Assembly: GCA_964644705.1 (NCBI GenBank)
Contig: CAZXYF010000039.1
Span: forward strand, 1 to 21,172
Reading direction: 5' to 3'
DNA: 21,172 nucleotides
Origin: CAZXYF01 sp964644705
Lineage (GTDB): Bacteria > Planctomycetota > Brocadiia > SM23-32
Shown here: piece after piece, positions 1 to 7,593 of the stretch
How the letters are laid out: every line of letters begins with the position of its first letter
Position numbering within the stretch: position 1 is the stretch's first letter
Translations under genes and position numbers: made by a program
Notes under the pieces: model-generated
Databases searched by the model: none
What the model was told of the DNA's origin: nothing
What the model saw: the letters and a program-made list of their open reading frames with translations, nothing else

Positions 1-480
1 AGTGCCAAAAGACGTCAGCACACAACCGGCGGGGCATCTCCCCCCGTCTCACCAGGGTTCCGAGCGCCGCATATCACGGATTGCGCTGTATAAGTTTCCC
101 AACGTTTTTATATCGTCTCTTGCTGTATCGTACGGAAAAATCCCACTCGCCTGCCGCAGGGGTCCTCAGGTTTTTATTTACACAATGGGATACATGCGAA
201 ATAAATCCGCCCCGCCACTGCATTCGTGGGACGGCCATTGATAGTTTTTTTGTTCTTCTGACTCGCAAAAACCTTAGAACAATTTTGCAGAAGCGCTCAG
301 GAAACACCGGTTGTTATTCCCGGCTATTTTGCGAATTGGGGATCACCGTATTTTCCAACGGATCAGGAGCTCTGATTGCCCTGATTGTTCGACATTCCAC
401 AAAAGTCCGACGGCGCTATACGGCACGCGCCAGGCATCGGTCAGGTAAGTTGCCAGTGAGATGGGAGGAACACATCATTT
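1..480. other. gene-free left edge
   Basis: I see no convincing gene in these 480 bases. Open frames exist on both strands (the longest on the plus strand runs on into the efflux channel gene as far as 638), but they are rich in Arg, Ser and Cys, resemble no family I know, and have no ribosome binding site. The region lies downstream of the minus-strand efflux operon and so should hold its 3' untranslated end. A weak hairpin at 412-431 is the only terminator candidate I found. Confidence 0.6.
412..431 (-). terminator. weak candidate terminator of the efflux operon
   Basis: GGCGC at 412-416 pairs with GCGCC at 427-431 across a 10-base loop. On the minus strand the stem is followed after about six bases by TTTT. 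It lies about 50 bases past the stop codon of the TolC-type gene, a sensible place for a terminator. The stem is only five pairs and the T-run is short, so this is a weak call. Confidence 0.22.
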
Positions 481-2895
481 TTATGGATGTGAGTGAAGAT
501 ACTTTTGGAGTTTGTTTAACCACTGTTCAGTCTCAGCCTTCGTGTGCCGATGTTGGAACCAGCATACGATTCTCTGAAGTTCATGAATATCAACCAGGTA
601 GTCATTCACGGCGATCGCGGCGCGTTCTCGTGCGGTGAAGGCCTGATTCTGGGCGTCCAGCAGATCCAGAATGGACACTTCACCCTGTTTGTATTTCTCG
701 CGAACAGTCTTCAAATTGGCCTTCGCGCTATCGGCCGCCTGCCGTTCCCACCGAATGCTGGGATACGAGGCCGCGAGGGATGAACAGACGTTGCGGGCAC
801 GCTTCATGATGAAATGGCGGGTGCGACGACGACTGTCTCTCAGGCGTCTCAGGCGCGCGTGGTCGGTGGCGACCTCGGCAAAACGACGCCCGCCCTCGAA
901 GATCGGGATGGTGAGGGTCAGCATGGCTGTCCATTTGTTGTCCACCGGTTCCGGTCCGGGATTGAACCCCGTCATCTCTCTGTCAACGATGTGAGAATAG
1001 CGGAAGCTTGCACCGATATCGGGCACGTAAAAACTTCTTTTATGTGCATCCAGCTGGATGTTACGCGCGGTAATCTCATACTCAATGCCACTCAACAACG
1101 GCGACTTTTTGATAGCTTCCTGCACCACGAACCGACGAAAGGATGCCAGCGTCCCGCGATTGTGAAGAAGTTTCTTGAGTTCCTTTTCCAGGAAATAACT
1201 GTCCTTCTCCCCCACCGTAATGTCCTGTGGTTGCCACTGGACGTTGGATCGTCGACCGAGTATCCGGTTCAATTCGTGCAGCGCCTGTTGTCGCTGTTTA
1301 TTGGCCTCCAGCAGTGCGGCTTTCTGGGTGCTTTCTTTAACTTTCCATCGATAAACATGTTCGGGGCCCACGGAACCGGCCTCCTGACGATCACGCGCTA
1401 TTTTAGTGTTCTTCCGTGTCAACCGCAGATCCTCCATCGCGATCACCCGCAGGTGTTCAGCGTGAAGAAGTTCAAGATAGGCGACGGCCGTGCTGCGGAG
1501 TATATCGAGTCGTGTTGCTCTGTGAACCTGCTTCCCGGCTTTAACGCGTTCGCCGGCTGTATGGTAGTCGCTGATGATCTCATCGTTGAAAATCATCTGA
1601 CGGACCTCCACCCCCACGGTCGTGTCGTGTTCCGGGACTTCCCCCTCGGAGTTTGCGGCAACTTTATGACGAACTTGCCTGTAATGGGCCTGGCCTTCAA
1701 CCTGGGGCAGCATACCGCTCATGGCCTGTTCTTCCAGGCCTTCCTTGATGTTGACCCTGGCGGCCTGCATAGCCAGACGCGGGTTACGCTTCAGAACGAT
1801 GGAAAACGCCTCTTTCAAGGTGATGGGTCGGTTACCCTGCATGGACCCTTTTTCCTCAATGAAGTCAGCCTCCAGGAGTATGTTTTCACCGGGGCGGAAA
1901 CCGATTTTATCGGCCGTAGCGGCGTTGATCGTGAGTTGCATTCCGACCGTAATAGGGACCGAGAGCGACCGGGGGTCCTGCCCGCCAATAATGTCCTTCA
2001 GATTCAAGCTGAGCTGGCGGGCCAGACGATCTCGATAAGCCTGGCGTTGTCCGGCAAGCACACCCTGTTTAACAGCGGCCGCACCCGCCTGTGAAAACGT
2101 CGGTAGTCTGAGGTTGTTGCACCCGGTGAAAAGCTGTTTCTGATCGGTGCTGCTCATCCGGAACGGGATGCAGAAGTAGACGGCGTCGGCGTTGCTGGAT
2201 TTGATGCGTTCCAGAATGGCTTTGGTTTTGCTTGTGCCGGAGATAAAAACGGTCTCTGCACCCAAATTACCCGAGTATCGTTTCATCGACCGTTTGAACG
2301 CCGGATCAGCGGCGACCGAGTTATCGGCTACGACAGCCAACGTATCGAAATCGGTCATGCGATCAAATACTGAAAGATCCGAGGACGTGTTTACAGGGAG
2401 GAGAACACAGTTGAAATTTTTCGTACCGGTTCGGCCGCTCTGGGGATTGTAGAGTTTTTTGGCCAGAGCCCGGTCCAGTGCCATTCCACCGATGACAGGT
2501 TTGGCGGGTGGTTTGGATGAGGCATATTTGAGCGAATGGTAGCCCAGAGCCAGCACGGCATCGACTTCCGGCGTCTTGAGAGCCTTTTCCATGGTGGGGG
2601 CGACTCTGGACACGTCCCATCCCGCGCTGAACGAGTATTTTTCCGGGAAAATCACCCGTTGATCGCTCTGCAAAACGACGGAGATGTCTTTCCGGACGTC
2701 GGCGATAATCTCCTCGAAAACCGGGGAAGGCCCATCCACAACAACAGCTATGGTATAAGGTGATCCACTCTTCGTTCCGTTTTTTGTCTCCTTCGCCTGC
2801 CCCTCGGAGCTCATGGTAACAACGAGACAACAGACAATGGCACAAAGAATCAGGCGCTGGAGGGAAATCATACGGCTGGATGTTCGGCCCGTCAT
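481..2895 (-). CDS. outer-membrane efflux channel (TolC family) with N-terminal ABC substrate-binding-like domain
   Basis: The 804-residue product should be the outer-membrane exit duct of the RND pump encoded upstream. Residues 1-34 look like a cleavable signal peptide. Residues about 46-347 resemble the ABC_sub_bind family (PF04392) of periplasmic binding proteins: an opening YTIAVVVDG strand, an alternating alpha/beta pattern, and a closing LSVPITVGMQLTINAATADK (311-330) with ILLEADFIE soon after, close to that family's usual C-terminal signature. Residues about 357-780 are TolC/OEP: ITLKEAFSIVLKRNP at 358, LTIPIFEGGRR at 661, and YKQGEVSILDLLDAQNQ at 735. TolC proteins are usually 420-500 residues, so the N-terminal part is a true addition. 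The start has AGGAG eight bases upstream. The gene lies 39 bases after the pump gene. The TolC assignment is firm; the fused domain is recognised from its sequence pattern only. Confidence 0.9.
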   Translation of the reverse strand: MTGRTSSRMISLQRLILCAIVCCLVVTMSSEGQAKETKNGTKSGSPYTIAVVVDGPSPVFEEIIADVRKDISVVLQSDQRVIFPEKYSFSAGWDVSRVAPTMEKALKTPEVDAVLALGYHSLKYASSKPPAKPVIGGMALDRALAKKLYNPQSGRTGTKNFNCVLLPVNTSSDLSVFDRMTDFDTLAVVADNSVAADPAFKRSMKRYSGNLGAETVFISGTSKTKAILERIKSSNADAVYFCIPFRMSSTDQKQLFTGCNNLRLPTFSQAGAAAVKQGVLAGQRQAYRDRLARQLSLNLKDIIGGQDPRSLSVPITVGMQLTINAATADKIGFRPGENILLEADFIEEKGSMQGNRPITLKEAFSIVLKRNPRLAMQAARVNIKEGLEEQAMSGMLPQVEGQAHYRQVRHKVAANSEGEVPEHDTTVGVEVRQMIFNDEIISDYHTAGERVKAGKQVHRATRLDILRSTAVAYLELLHAEHLRVIAMEDLRLTRKNTKIARDRQEAGSVGPEHVYRWKVKESTQKAALLEANKQRQQALHELNRILGRRSNVQWQPQDITVGEKDSYFLEKELKKLLHNRGTLASFRRFVVQEAIKKSPLLSGIEYEITARNIQLDAHKRSFYVPDIGASFRYSHIVDREMTGFNPGPEPVDNKWTAMLTLTIPIFEGGRRFAEVATDHARLRRLRDSRRRTRHFIMKRARNVCSSLAASYPSIRWERQAADSAKANLKTVREKYKQGEVSILDLLDAQNQAFTARERAAIAVNDYLVDIHELQRIVCWFQHRHTKAETEQWLNKLQKYLHSHP

Positions 2896-2934
2896 AATTA
2901 CTGCTCCTATCGAATGCGAGGGTAACGGAAGCGC

Positions 2935-5900
2935 TTATTTCGGTTTGTTGGATGGCTCAGGAATATGAATACGGTAGAAGATGACGTAAAGAACCGGAAC
3001 GAAGACGAGAGTGATGAGTGTGCCCACCAGGAGCCCTCCCATAATAGTGACGGCCATGCTGCTGAAGAGCACGTTCGGCAGAAGGGGCACGAGGCCAAAA
3101 GAGGTGCAGCAGGCGGTAATGAGCACGGGGCGGAGGCGATCGCAGGCGGCCTTTATGACGCCCTTGAATTGATCATCCTCGTCATTTTCCTGGCGTGATG
3201 AGTCCATCTCACGTATGAGAATGACCGCGTTACGAATGATAATGCCGATCAGAGCATAGATTCCGAACAGAGGCATAAATCCCATGTCCTTTCCGGATAT
3301 CAGCAGCGCGATGGAAACCCCCACAAGAAGCAGCGGCACGCTGATCATGATGATAAGAGGTTGCCGGACACCGTTGAAGAGCACGACCACGGCGATCAGC
3401 ATTATGGTCATAGCCAGTGGAAAGGTTTTGTTGACGCTTTCATTCGCCTTTTTGCTGACTTCATACGATCCACCCCAATTGATGTCATATCCGAAGGGGA
3501 AGTTGACTTTGGACTGGATTTTTTGGGCGATGGTTTTCCTGAGCGAAGCAGAGTTGACACCGGGCCTGGGATTACAACGCACCGTGATCGTACGCTTCCG
3601 ATTGTAGCGATGGATGATCGCGTTTTCCATAACGACCCGGGAGGAAGGAACGACGGCTCCGAGCGGAATAGCTTGATTGGACGACCATGGCAGCATGGGC
3701 AGGCTCGCGATCTGTTGGGTGTCATGGCCCTCTTTTTGAGGGGTGCGAAGCAAAATAGGGTTGAGGTGTTTCCCCGCTCGATAAGCGCTTAAGGGGATGC
3801 CGCCGTTTATCCACCGGATCGTTTGTGCCATTTCTTTGCGGTCAACTTCGCGGAGGGCACCCGCGGCCTGGGAGTAATCCATTTTCCAGACGGGAACCTG
3901 GTTGCGCCAGTCCATTTGAACATCTTCCGTTCCCTCGGTGCTCACCATGATCTCTTCCGCGCGGCTGGCGAGTCGACGAAGGACTGCGGGATCTTCCCCC
4001 GAAATACGGGCCTGGATCATAAAGTTGGGCATTCCCCCCTGGACGAACTGTGAGGCTCGAGCCGAAGCCTGCGGGAAATGAGAATCGAGGTATTTTTGCG
4101 TCCGATTGACCAGTTCTTTGGCCGATTTCGAGGTCTTTGTTTTCACGATCATGCTGCCATACGCAACATTAGGTTGTTCCGGCGTAAAAGCGAGCATGAA
4201 GCGGGGTGGTCCGCTTCCTACCGTAGTCGCCACGGATTCTACCTGATCCCAGGAAAGGAGTTCGTCTTCGATGGCGGAGAGATCGGCGGACGTCTTCTCA
4301 ATCCGTGTTCCTTCGGGCAGCCAGTAGTTTATCTTATATTGTGGCCGAACGGAATTGCTCACGAGTTTATAACCGATGAAGTTGAATCCGTAGCAGGCCG
4401 CCACGAAAACACAGATCACGGCTGCCGTTGCCGCCCAGGGATGTCGGAGCGCGGGTTTGAGTATGGTGAGATAAATTCGTTGCAGAAGACCCTTTTGAGA
4501 GTTCCCTTTGGGGGGTGTCTTCTTTTTTTTCAAAAGCCAGTGGCCCATTACCGGGACCACCACCATAGCCTGCAGCCAACTGGCGCCGAGCGCAATCGCC
4601 ACAACGTAAGTAAGCGACTGGCAGTATTCCCCCATATTGCTGTCTGCCAGGGCCATTGGGAGGAATGAGGCGATAGCAATGACGGTGGCGATCAACTGAG
4701 CCCATCCCGTCGTCTGGGCGGCGCTGATAGCGGCCTGTCCGGGCGACATATCCCCGTCTTCAAGACGTGCCACTGTGTTATCGGTCACCACAACCGAATC
4801 ATCCACCAACATCCCTAACACGATGATCAGACCGGCCAGAGAAACCACCTGCAGATCAATGCCCACGAAATGCATGACGATAAAGGCGGCACATATGTTG
4901 AAGATAAGGCCGTTCGTGATGATGAAAGCGCTGCGCCATCCCAGGAATATAAGGACAACCACCAGCACGATAACGATCGCCTGGGTCAGTGCGGTTATAA
5001 AGGCATTGATTGATTTCATGACGTTATCGGCCTGGAAGTTGACGAACGTAATATCCAGACCGGCGGGCATGTTCGATTCCAGTTTTTTGAGTTTTTTCTT
5101 GACGTTTCGCCCCAATGTCACCGTGTTGCCGTGTTTGACCGTCGAAACGCCGATGGCGAGAGCGGGTTTGCCGTTGATCCGGAAAAGGACTTTTGGTGGG
5201 CTGACGTACTCTCGTTTCACCGTGGCGATGTCGCCAAGACGAATGAATTCCCCGTCGGGACCACCGGCCACAATGATGTTCTGCACATCTTCGATTTTCT
5301 GGAAATTGCCCGTTGGATCGACCCGAATGCGACGTTTGCCGGCGTTGACGTAGCCATAATCAGTCAGGAAATTTTGAGAACGAATGGCCTCCTCGATCCG
5401 GGTGAGTTGAACCGGCAGCTCACTCATCTGTTCCCGCGATATTTCGATCACGATTTGTTGACGTTGGACTCCGAAAATAACGACACCCTGAGCATTTTCA
5501 CACTTTTTGAGACGCTTCTGGATATAATCGGCATGTTTGCGCAGTTCCCGCATTGAGAAGCCTTCACCACTCAGCGCGAAAAGTATGCCATACGTGCGCC
5601 CGTAGTGATCGACAACCCGGGATCGGGATGCTTTGCCGGGGAGTCTTGCCTGAGCGTCGCCAATGCGTTCTCGCAGGTCATTCCATATTTGAGGCATTGC
5701 CGAAGCTGGTTCGCTCTGTTTCATGGTCACCTTCAGCGTGGAGCGACCTGCTTCGGATTTTGATCGGACATGATCGAGTTGTCCCATTTTCTGGACGGCT
5801 TTTTCAAGCGGTTCGGTCACGAGCCGCTCAACTTCACCGGGAGAGGCGCCTGGATATTCGGTGATAACCAGAGCGGTGTGAATGGTGAAGGTCGGGTTTT

Positions 5901-6006
5901 TCAATTTGCCGAGTTTGAAATATGTGCTGACCCCGGCCAGAATGATCATGACGGTGATGATGACAACCGTCGTCCGGTTCTCCATGGCCCATTTCGTGAT
6001 GTTCAT
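2935..6006 (-). CDS. RND-family efflux pump inner-membrane subunit (AcrB/HAE1-like)
   Basis: This 1023-residue protein is a proton-driven inner-membrane pump and has full family length. The first transmembrane helix is at about 11-30, followed by a periplasmic porter domain with the usual YPGASPGEVE motif (51-60). The helix 4 proton-relay pair is D402-D403 in GMLVDDSVVVTDN. The second half repeats the layout with helices from about 525 and a cluster at about 863-1010. The helix 10 motif reads GIIIRNAVIL, with Arg925 where AcrB has Lys940. The start has GAGGA nine bases upstream. The gene sits 56 bases after the adaptor gene and 39 before the TolC-type gene, so the three are surely co-transcribed. 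The substrate cannot be read from sequence. It does not look like the heavy-metal (CusA) type, because I do not see the Met-rich metal relay. Confidence 0.95.
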   Translation of the reverse strand: MNITKWAMENRTTVVIITVMIILAGVSTYFKLGKLKNPTFTIHTALVITEYPGASPGEVERLVTEPLEKAVQKMGQLDHVRSKSEAGRSTLKVTMKQSEPASAMPQIWNDLRERIGDAQARLPGKASRSRVVDHYGRTYGILFALSGEGFSMRELRKHADYIQKRLKKCENAQGVVIFGVQRQQIVIEISREQMSELPVQLTRIEEAIRSQNFLTDYGYVNAGKRRIRVDPTGNFQKIEDVQNIIVAGGPDGEFIRLGDIATVKREYVSPPKVLFRINGKPALAIGVSTVKHGNTVTLGRNVKKKLKKLESNMPAGLDITFVNFQADNVMKSINAFITALTQAIVIVLVVVLIFLGWRSAFIITNGLIFNICAAFIVMHFVGIDLQVVSLAGLIIVLGMLVDDSVVVTDNTVARLEDGDMSPGQAAISAAQTTGWAQLIATVIAIASFLPMALADSNMGEYCQSLTYVVAIALGASWLQAMVVVPVMGHWLLKKKKTPPKGNSQKGLLQRIYLTILKPALRHPWAATAAVICVFVAACYGFNFIGYKLVSNSVRPQYKINYWLPEGTRIEKTSADLSAIEDELLSWDQVESVATTVGSGPPRFMLAFTPEQPNVAYGSMIVKTKTSKSAKELVNRTQKYLDSHFPQASARASQFVQGGMPNFMIQARISGEDPAVLRRLASRAEEIMVSTEGTEDVQMDWRNQVPVWKMDYSQAAGALREVDRKEMAQTIRWINGGIPLSAYRAGKHLNPILLRTPQKEGHDTQQIASLPMLPWSSNQAIPLGAVVPSSRVVMENAIIHRYNRKRTITVRCNPRPGVNSASLRKTIAQKIQSKVNFPFGYDINWGGSYEVSKKANESVNKTFPLAMTIMLIAVVVLFNGVRQPLIIMISVPLLLVGVSIALLISGKDMGFMPLFGIYALIGIIIRNAVILIREMDSSRQENDEDDQFKGVIKAACDRLRPVLITACCTSFGLVPLLPNVLFSSMAVTIMGGLLVGTLITLVFVPVLYVIFYRIHIPEPSNKPK

Positions 6007-6062
6007 AATCGGTGTTCCTCAAAATGCAGGTCGTATGCTCTATGCTTGATGGAAGAGAACGC

Positions 6063-7202
6063 TCATTCCTGATCAGAGTGAGACTGGACGATCCTTACCT
6101 TCTGGCCGGAATTCAATACGTTCTGGCCGGCGGTAACGACCCACTTTCCCGGTTGAATACCGGATTTGATGACCACCATGCCGTTCTGTAACTCACCAGT
6201 CTTAACTTTGATTGGTTTCACCGTGTTGTTTTTTCGATCCACCTTCCAGACTTGGCTCTGCCCTTTCGAGGTGGCCACAATGGCCGATGCTGGAAGGAGG
6301 CAGGCAATATCACTCTGGCGTTTTTTCACGGTTATGCGCACAATTCCTTCCATGCCGGGGATAATGGGAGTCTTACCGGTTTCTAACAGATTCACCTCCA
6401 GGGGGATTAACCGATGGGGTGGGAGGGCGCTGGAGCCGATGCTGTGCAGTCGCGCTTTGACGTGGGCGTCTCCCAACGCGGGAAAGACACACCGATAACC
6501 GACAAAATCGTCTTTCCGTCTCCAGATTTTTGGAGGGATGAAAGCCTTGAAACGCCGTTTGCGGGAAACCAATCGAGCAATGGGTTGACCAGCACCCACG
6601 TTCTCATGGGCGGATCCCGGTATATGGGCGATGAGACCGTCATAAGGAGCCCTAAGAGTCGCATATTCCAGTTGTCGCTTCGCTTCATCCAACCGCTTTC
6701 GGGCGGCGATTACACTTTCCTTTGCGCTCTGCATGGCGGCTCGGACATTCTCCAGTTTCCGCTGTGAAACGTCTTTTTTGGCCCAGAGCTTGCGTATTCG
6801 ATCGTACTCGGTTTTTGCGGCTTTTGCCCGCGACTGCAATTGTTTCAAACTGGCCTGTGCCTGGTTTTTCTGGCTCTCATAATGAGCAGTATCAAGCTTC
6901 GCAATGAGGTCGCCTTTCTTGACGGGCTGTCCGCATTTAATCGGGATAGTCTCGACCAGCCCCGATACCCGAAAAGAAAGCATGCTGTCTGTTGCGGCCC
7001 GAACCGTACCCGGAACATCAAATTGTACATCAGAGGCCGGCTTCCTGGCTCGCGACGCCTTAACGGGCAGAACAGCCGACCCCTCCGGCGCGTCAGTGGC
7101 CTGCGATTTTTTATCCTTCGCCATCACACCGGCGAACCCAAACGCCACATAGGTTGCGATAAAGACGACCATCCATCGACGGCTCATTAACCATACTTTC
7201 AT
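6063..7202 (-). CDS. RND efflux periplasmic adaptor (membrane fusion protein, HlyD/AcrA-like)
   Basis: This 379-residue adaptor bridges the RND pump and the outer-membrane channel. The N-terminus (MKVWLMSRRWMVVF...) gives a hydrophobic signal segment ending near A28. No lipobox cysteine is present, so it is not an obvious lipoprotein. The first lipoyl half is at about 78-108 (RVSGLVETIPIKCGQPVKKG). A Lys/Arg/Gln-rich alpha-helical hairpin spans about 110-180, and the second lipoyl half follows (ATLRAPYDGLIAH, 181-193). Beta-barrel and membrane-proximal domains follow, ending with QPGKWVVTAGQNVLNSGQKV. I chose ATG at 7202. A TTG codon four codons upstream overlaps the GGAG ribosome binding site (7209-7212) and is rejected as a start. 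It is the first gene of the pump operon. Confidence 0.93.
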   Translation of the reverse strand: MKVWLMSRRWMVVFIATYVAFGFAGVMAKDKKSQATDAPEGSAVLPVKASRARKPASDVQFDVPGTVRAATDSMLSFRVSGLVETIPIKCGQPVKKGDLIAKLDTAHYESQKNQAQASLKQLQSRAKAAKTEYDRIRKLWAKKDVSQRKLENVRAAMQSAKESVIAARKRLDEAKRQLEYATLRAPYDGLIAHIPGSAHENVGAGQPIARLVSRKRRFKAFIPPKIWRRKDDFVGYRCVFPALGDAHVKARLHSIGSSALPPHRLIPLEVNLLETGKTPIIPGMEGIVRITVKKRQSDIACLLPASAIVATSKGQSQVWKVDRKNNTVKPIKVKTGELQNGMVVIKSGIQPGKWVVTAGQNVLNSGQKVRIVQSHSDQE

Positions 7203-7208
7203 ATTCGT

Positions 7209-7212
7209 CTCC
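7209..7212 (-). promoter_or_regulatory. ribosome binding site deciding the adaptor start
   Basis: GGAG on the minus strand lies six bases before ATG at 7202. A possible upstream TTG start (7212-7214) would overlap this site, so the ATG is preferred. Confidence 0.7.
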
Positions 7213-7241
7213 AAGCATTAAAGTGATTATTAACACACTCA

Positions 7242-7257
7242 GGCCAATCAATTGGCC
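7242..7257. promoter_or_regulatory. 16-bp palindrome, candidate operator in the efflux-operon leader
   Basis: GGCCAAT (7242-7248) and ATTGGCC (7251-7257) are exact inverted copies separated by CA. The site lies about 40 bases before the start of the adaptor gene. Two-fold symmetric sites of this size are typical targets of dimeric repressors such as TetR or MarR proteins, which often control RND pumps. No such regulator is encoded in the window. It could instead act as a hairpin in the leader RNA. Confidence 0.4.
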
Positions 7258-7318
7258 AGTGGGCTGGCGCCCCAAGAAAGGACCTGCCCTATACGGCTCC
7301 ACTTAACGGCTGGAGCCG
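7255..7318 (-). promoter_or_regulatory. structured leader of the efflux operon (two hairpins)
   Basis: Two inverted repeats lie between the predicted promoter and the adaptor start. One has eight perfect pairs (7294-7301 with 7311-7318) and a nine-base loop. The other has five pairs (7255-7259 with 7264-7268) and a four-base loop, and abuts the palindrome at 7242-7257. If transcription starts near 7336, they lie in a roughly 135-base 5' leader. I recognise no known riboswitch class. Confidence 0.35.
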
Positions 7319-7342
7319 GAACCCGGCAAATTAATTGGCTGC

Positions 7343-7371
7343 ATGATAAAAGGCCGGGAGGCCAGGATCAA
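7343..7371 (-). promoter_or_regulatory. candidate sigma-70-type promoter of the efflux operon
   Basis: On the minus strand TTGATC (7366-7371) is followed, after exactly 17 bases, by TATCAT (7343-7348). The matches to consensus are four of six and five of six. It faces the adaptor gene and would give a leader of about 135 bases. No other candidate in the gap has both boxes at good spacing. Confidence 0.45.
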
Positions 7372-7387
7372 ACCTAAAGATAAACTT

Positions 7388-7414
7388 TAATGTGCACCTG
7401 ACGGGAGCACTTTA
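7388..7414 (-). terminator. imperfect hairpin, possible terminator of the aminopeptidase gene
   Basis: Eleven-base arms at 7388-7398 and 7404-7414 pair with two mismatches around a five-base loop. On the minus strand the stem is followed by a broken A/T-rich stretch, not a clean T-run. Its place, between the aminopeptidase stop and the efflux promoter, would suit a terminator that insulates the two units. Confidence 0.25.
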
Positions 7415-7501
7415 TCTCATTTGAGTGCGGAAGGTTTTAGCAAATGGAACGGGGCACATTCGCATTTGGCGTCTGTCGTCGGCCTTCGCTGGCCATGGGC
7501 G

Positions 7502-7578
7502 GTTGCACGTTGAATGTTCAAGGTTCAATGTTTAAGGTTCAATGTTCAAGGTTCAATGTTGATAGTTCAAGGTTCAAA
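7502..7578 (+). repeat. heptanucleotide tandem array, 11 units
   Basis: Seventy-seven bases divide exactly into eleven units of seven, all beginning with GTT. GTTCAAG occurs three times (7516, 7544, 7565) and GTTCAAT three times (7523, 7537, 7551), mostly alternating to give a 14-base higher period. GTTTAAG (7530) and GTTCAAA (7572) each differ from these by one base. GTTGAAT (7509), GTTGATA (7558) and GTTGCAC (7502) are further variants. The array ends 15 bases past the stop codon of the aminopeptidase gene. It resembles the short tandemly repeated heptamers known from cyanobacterial intergenic DNA. It is probably neutral slippage DNA, though a role at the 3' end of the transcript is possible. 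Confidence 0.85.
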
Positions 7579-7593
7579 GTGTCTGCGTGTCCG

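Noticed and set aside
81..638. A 185-codon open frame on the plus strand at the left edge
   Set aside because: It overlaps the 3' end of the TolC-type gene, has no ribosome binding site, and its composition is unlike the other proteins here.
814..2094. A 426-codon open frame on the plus strand
   Set aside because: It lies entirely antisense to the TolC-type gene, has no family resemblance, and its length is explained by the codon use of the real gene.
7361..7373. Minus strand reads GTTTGATCCTGGC, as at the 5' end of 16S rRNA genes
   Set aside because: The match stops after 13 bases. No further 16S sequence follows, and the site is used better as a promoter -35 box.
7502..7578. CRISPR array
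   Set aside because: The repeats are seven bases long with no spacers, and no cas gene is present.
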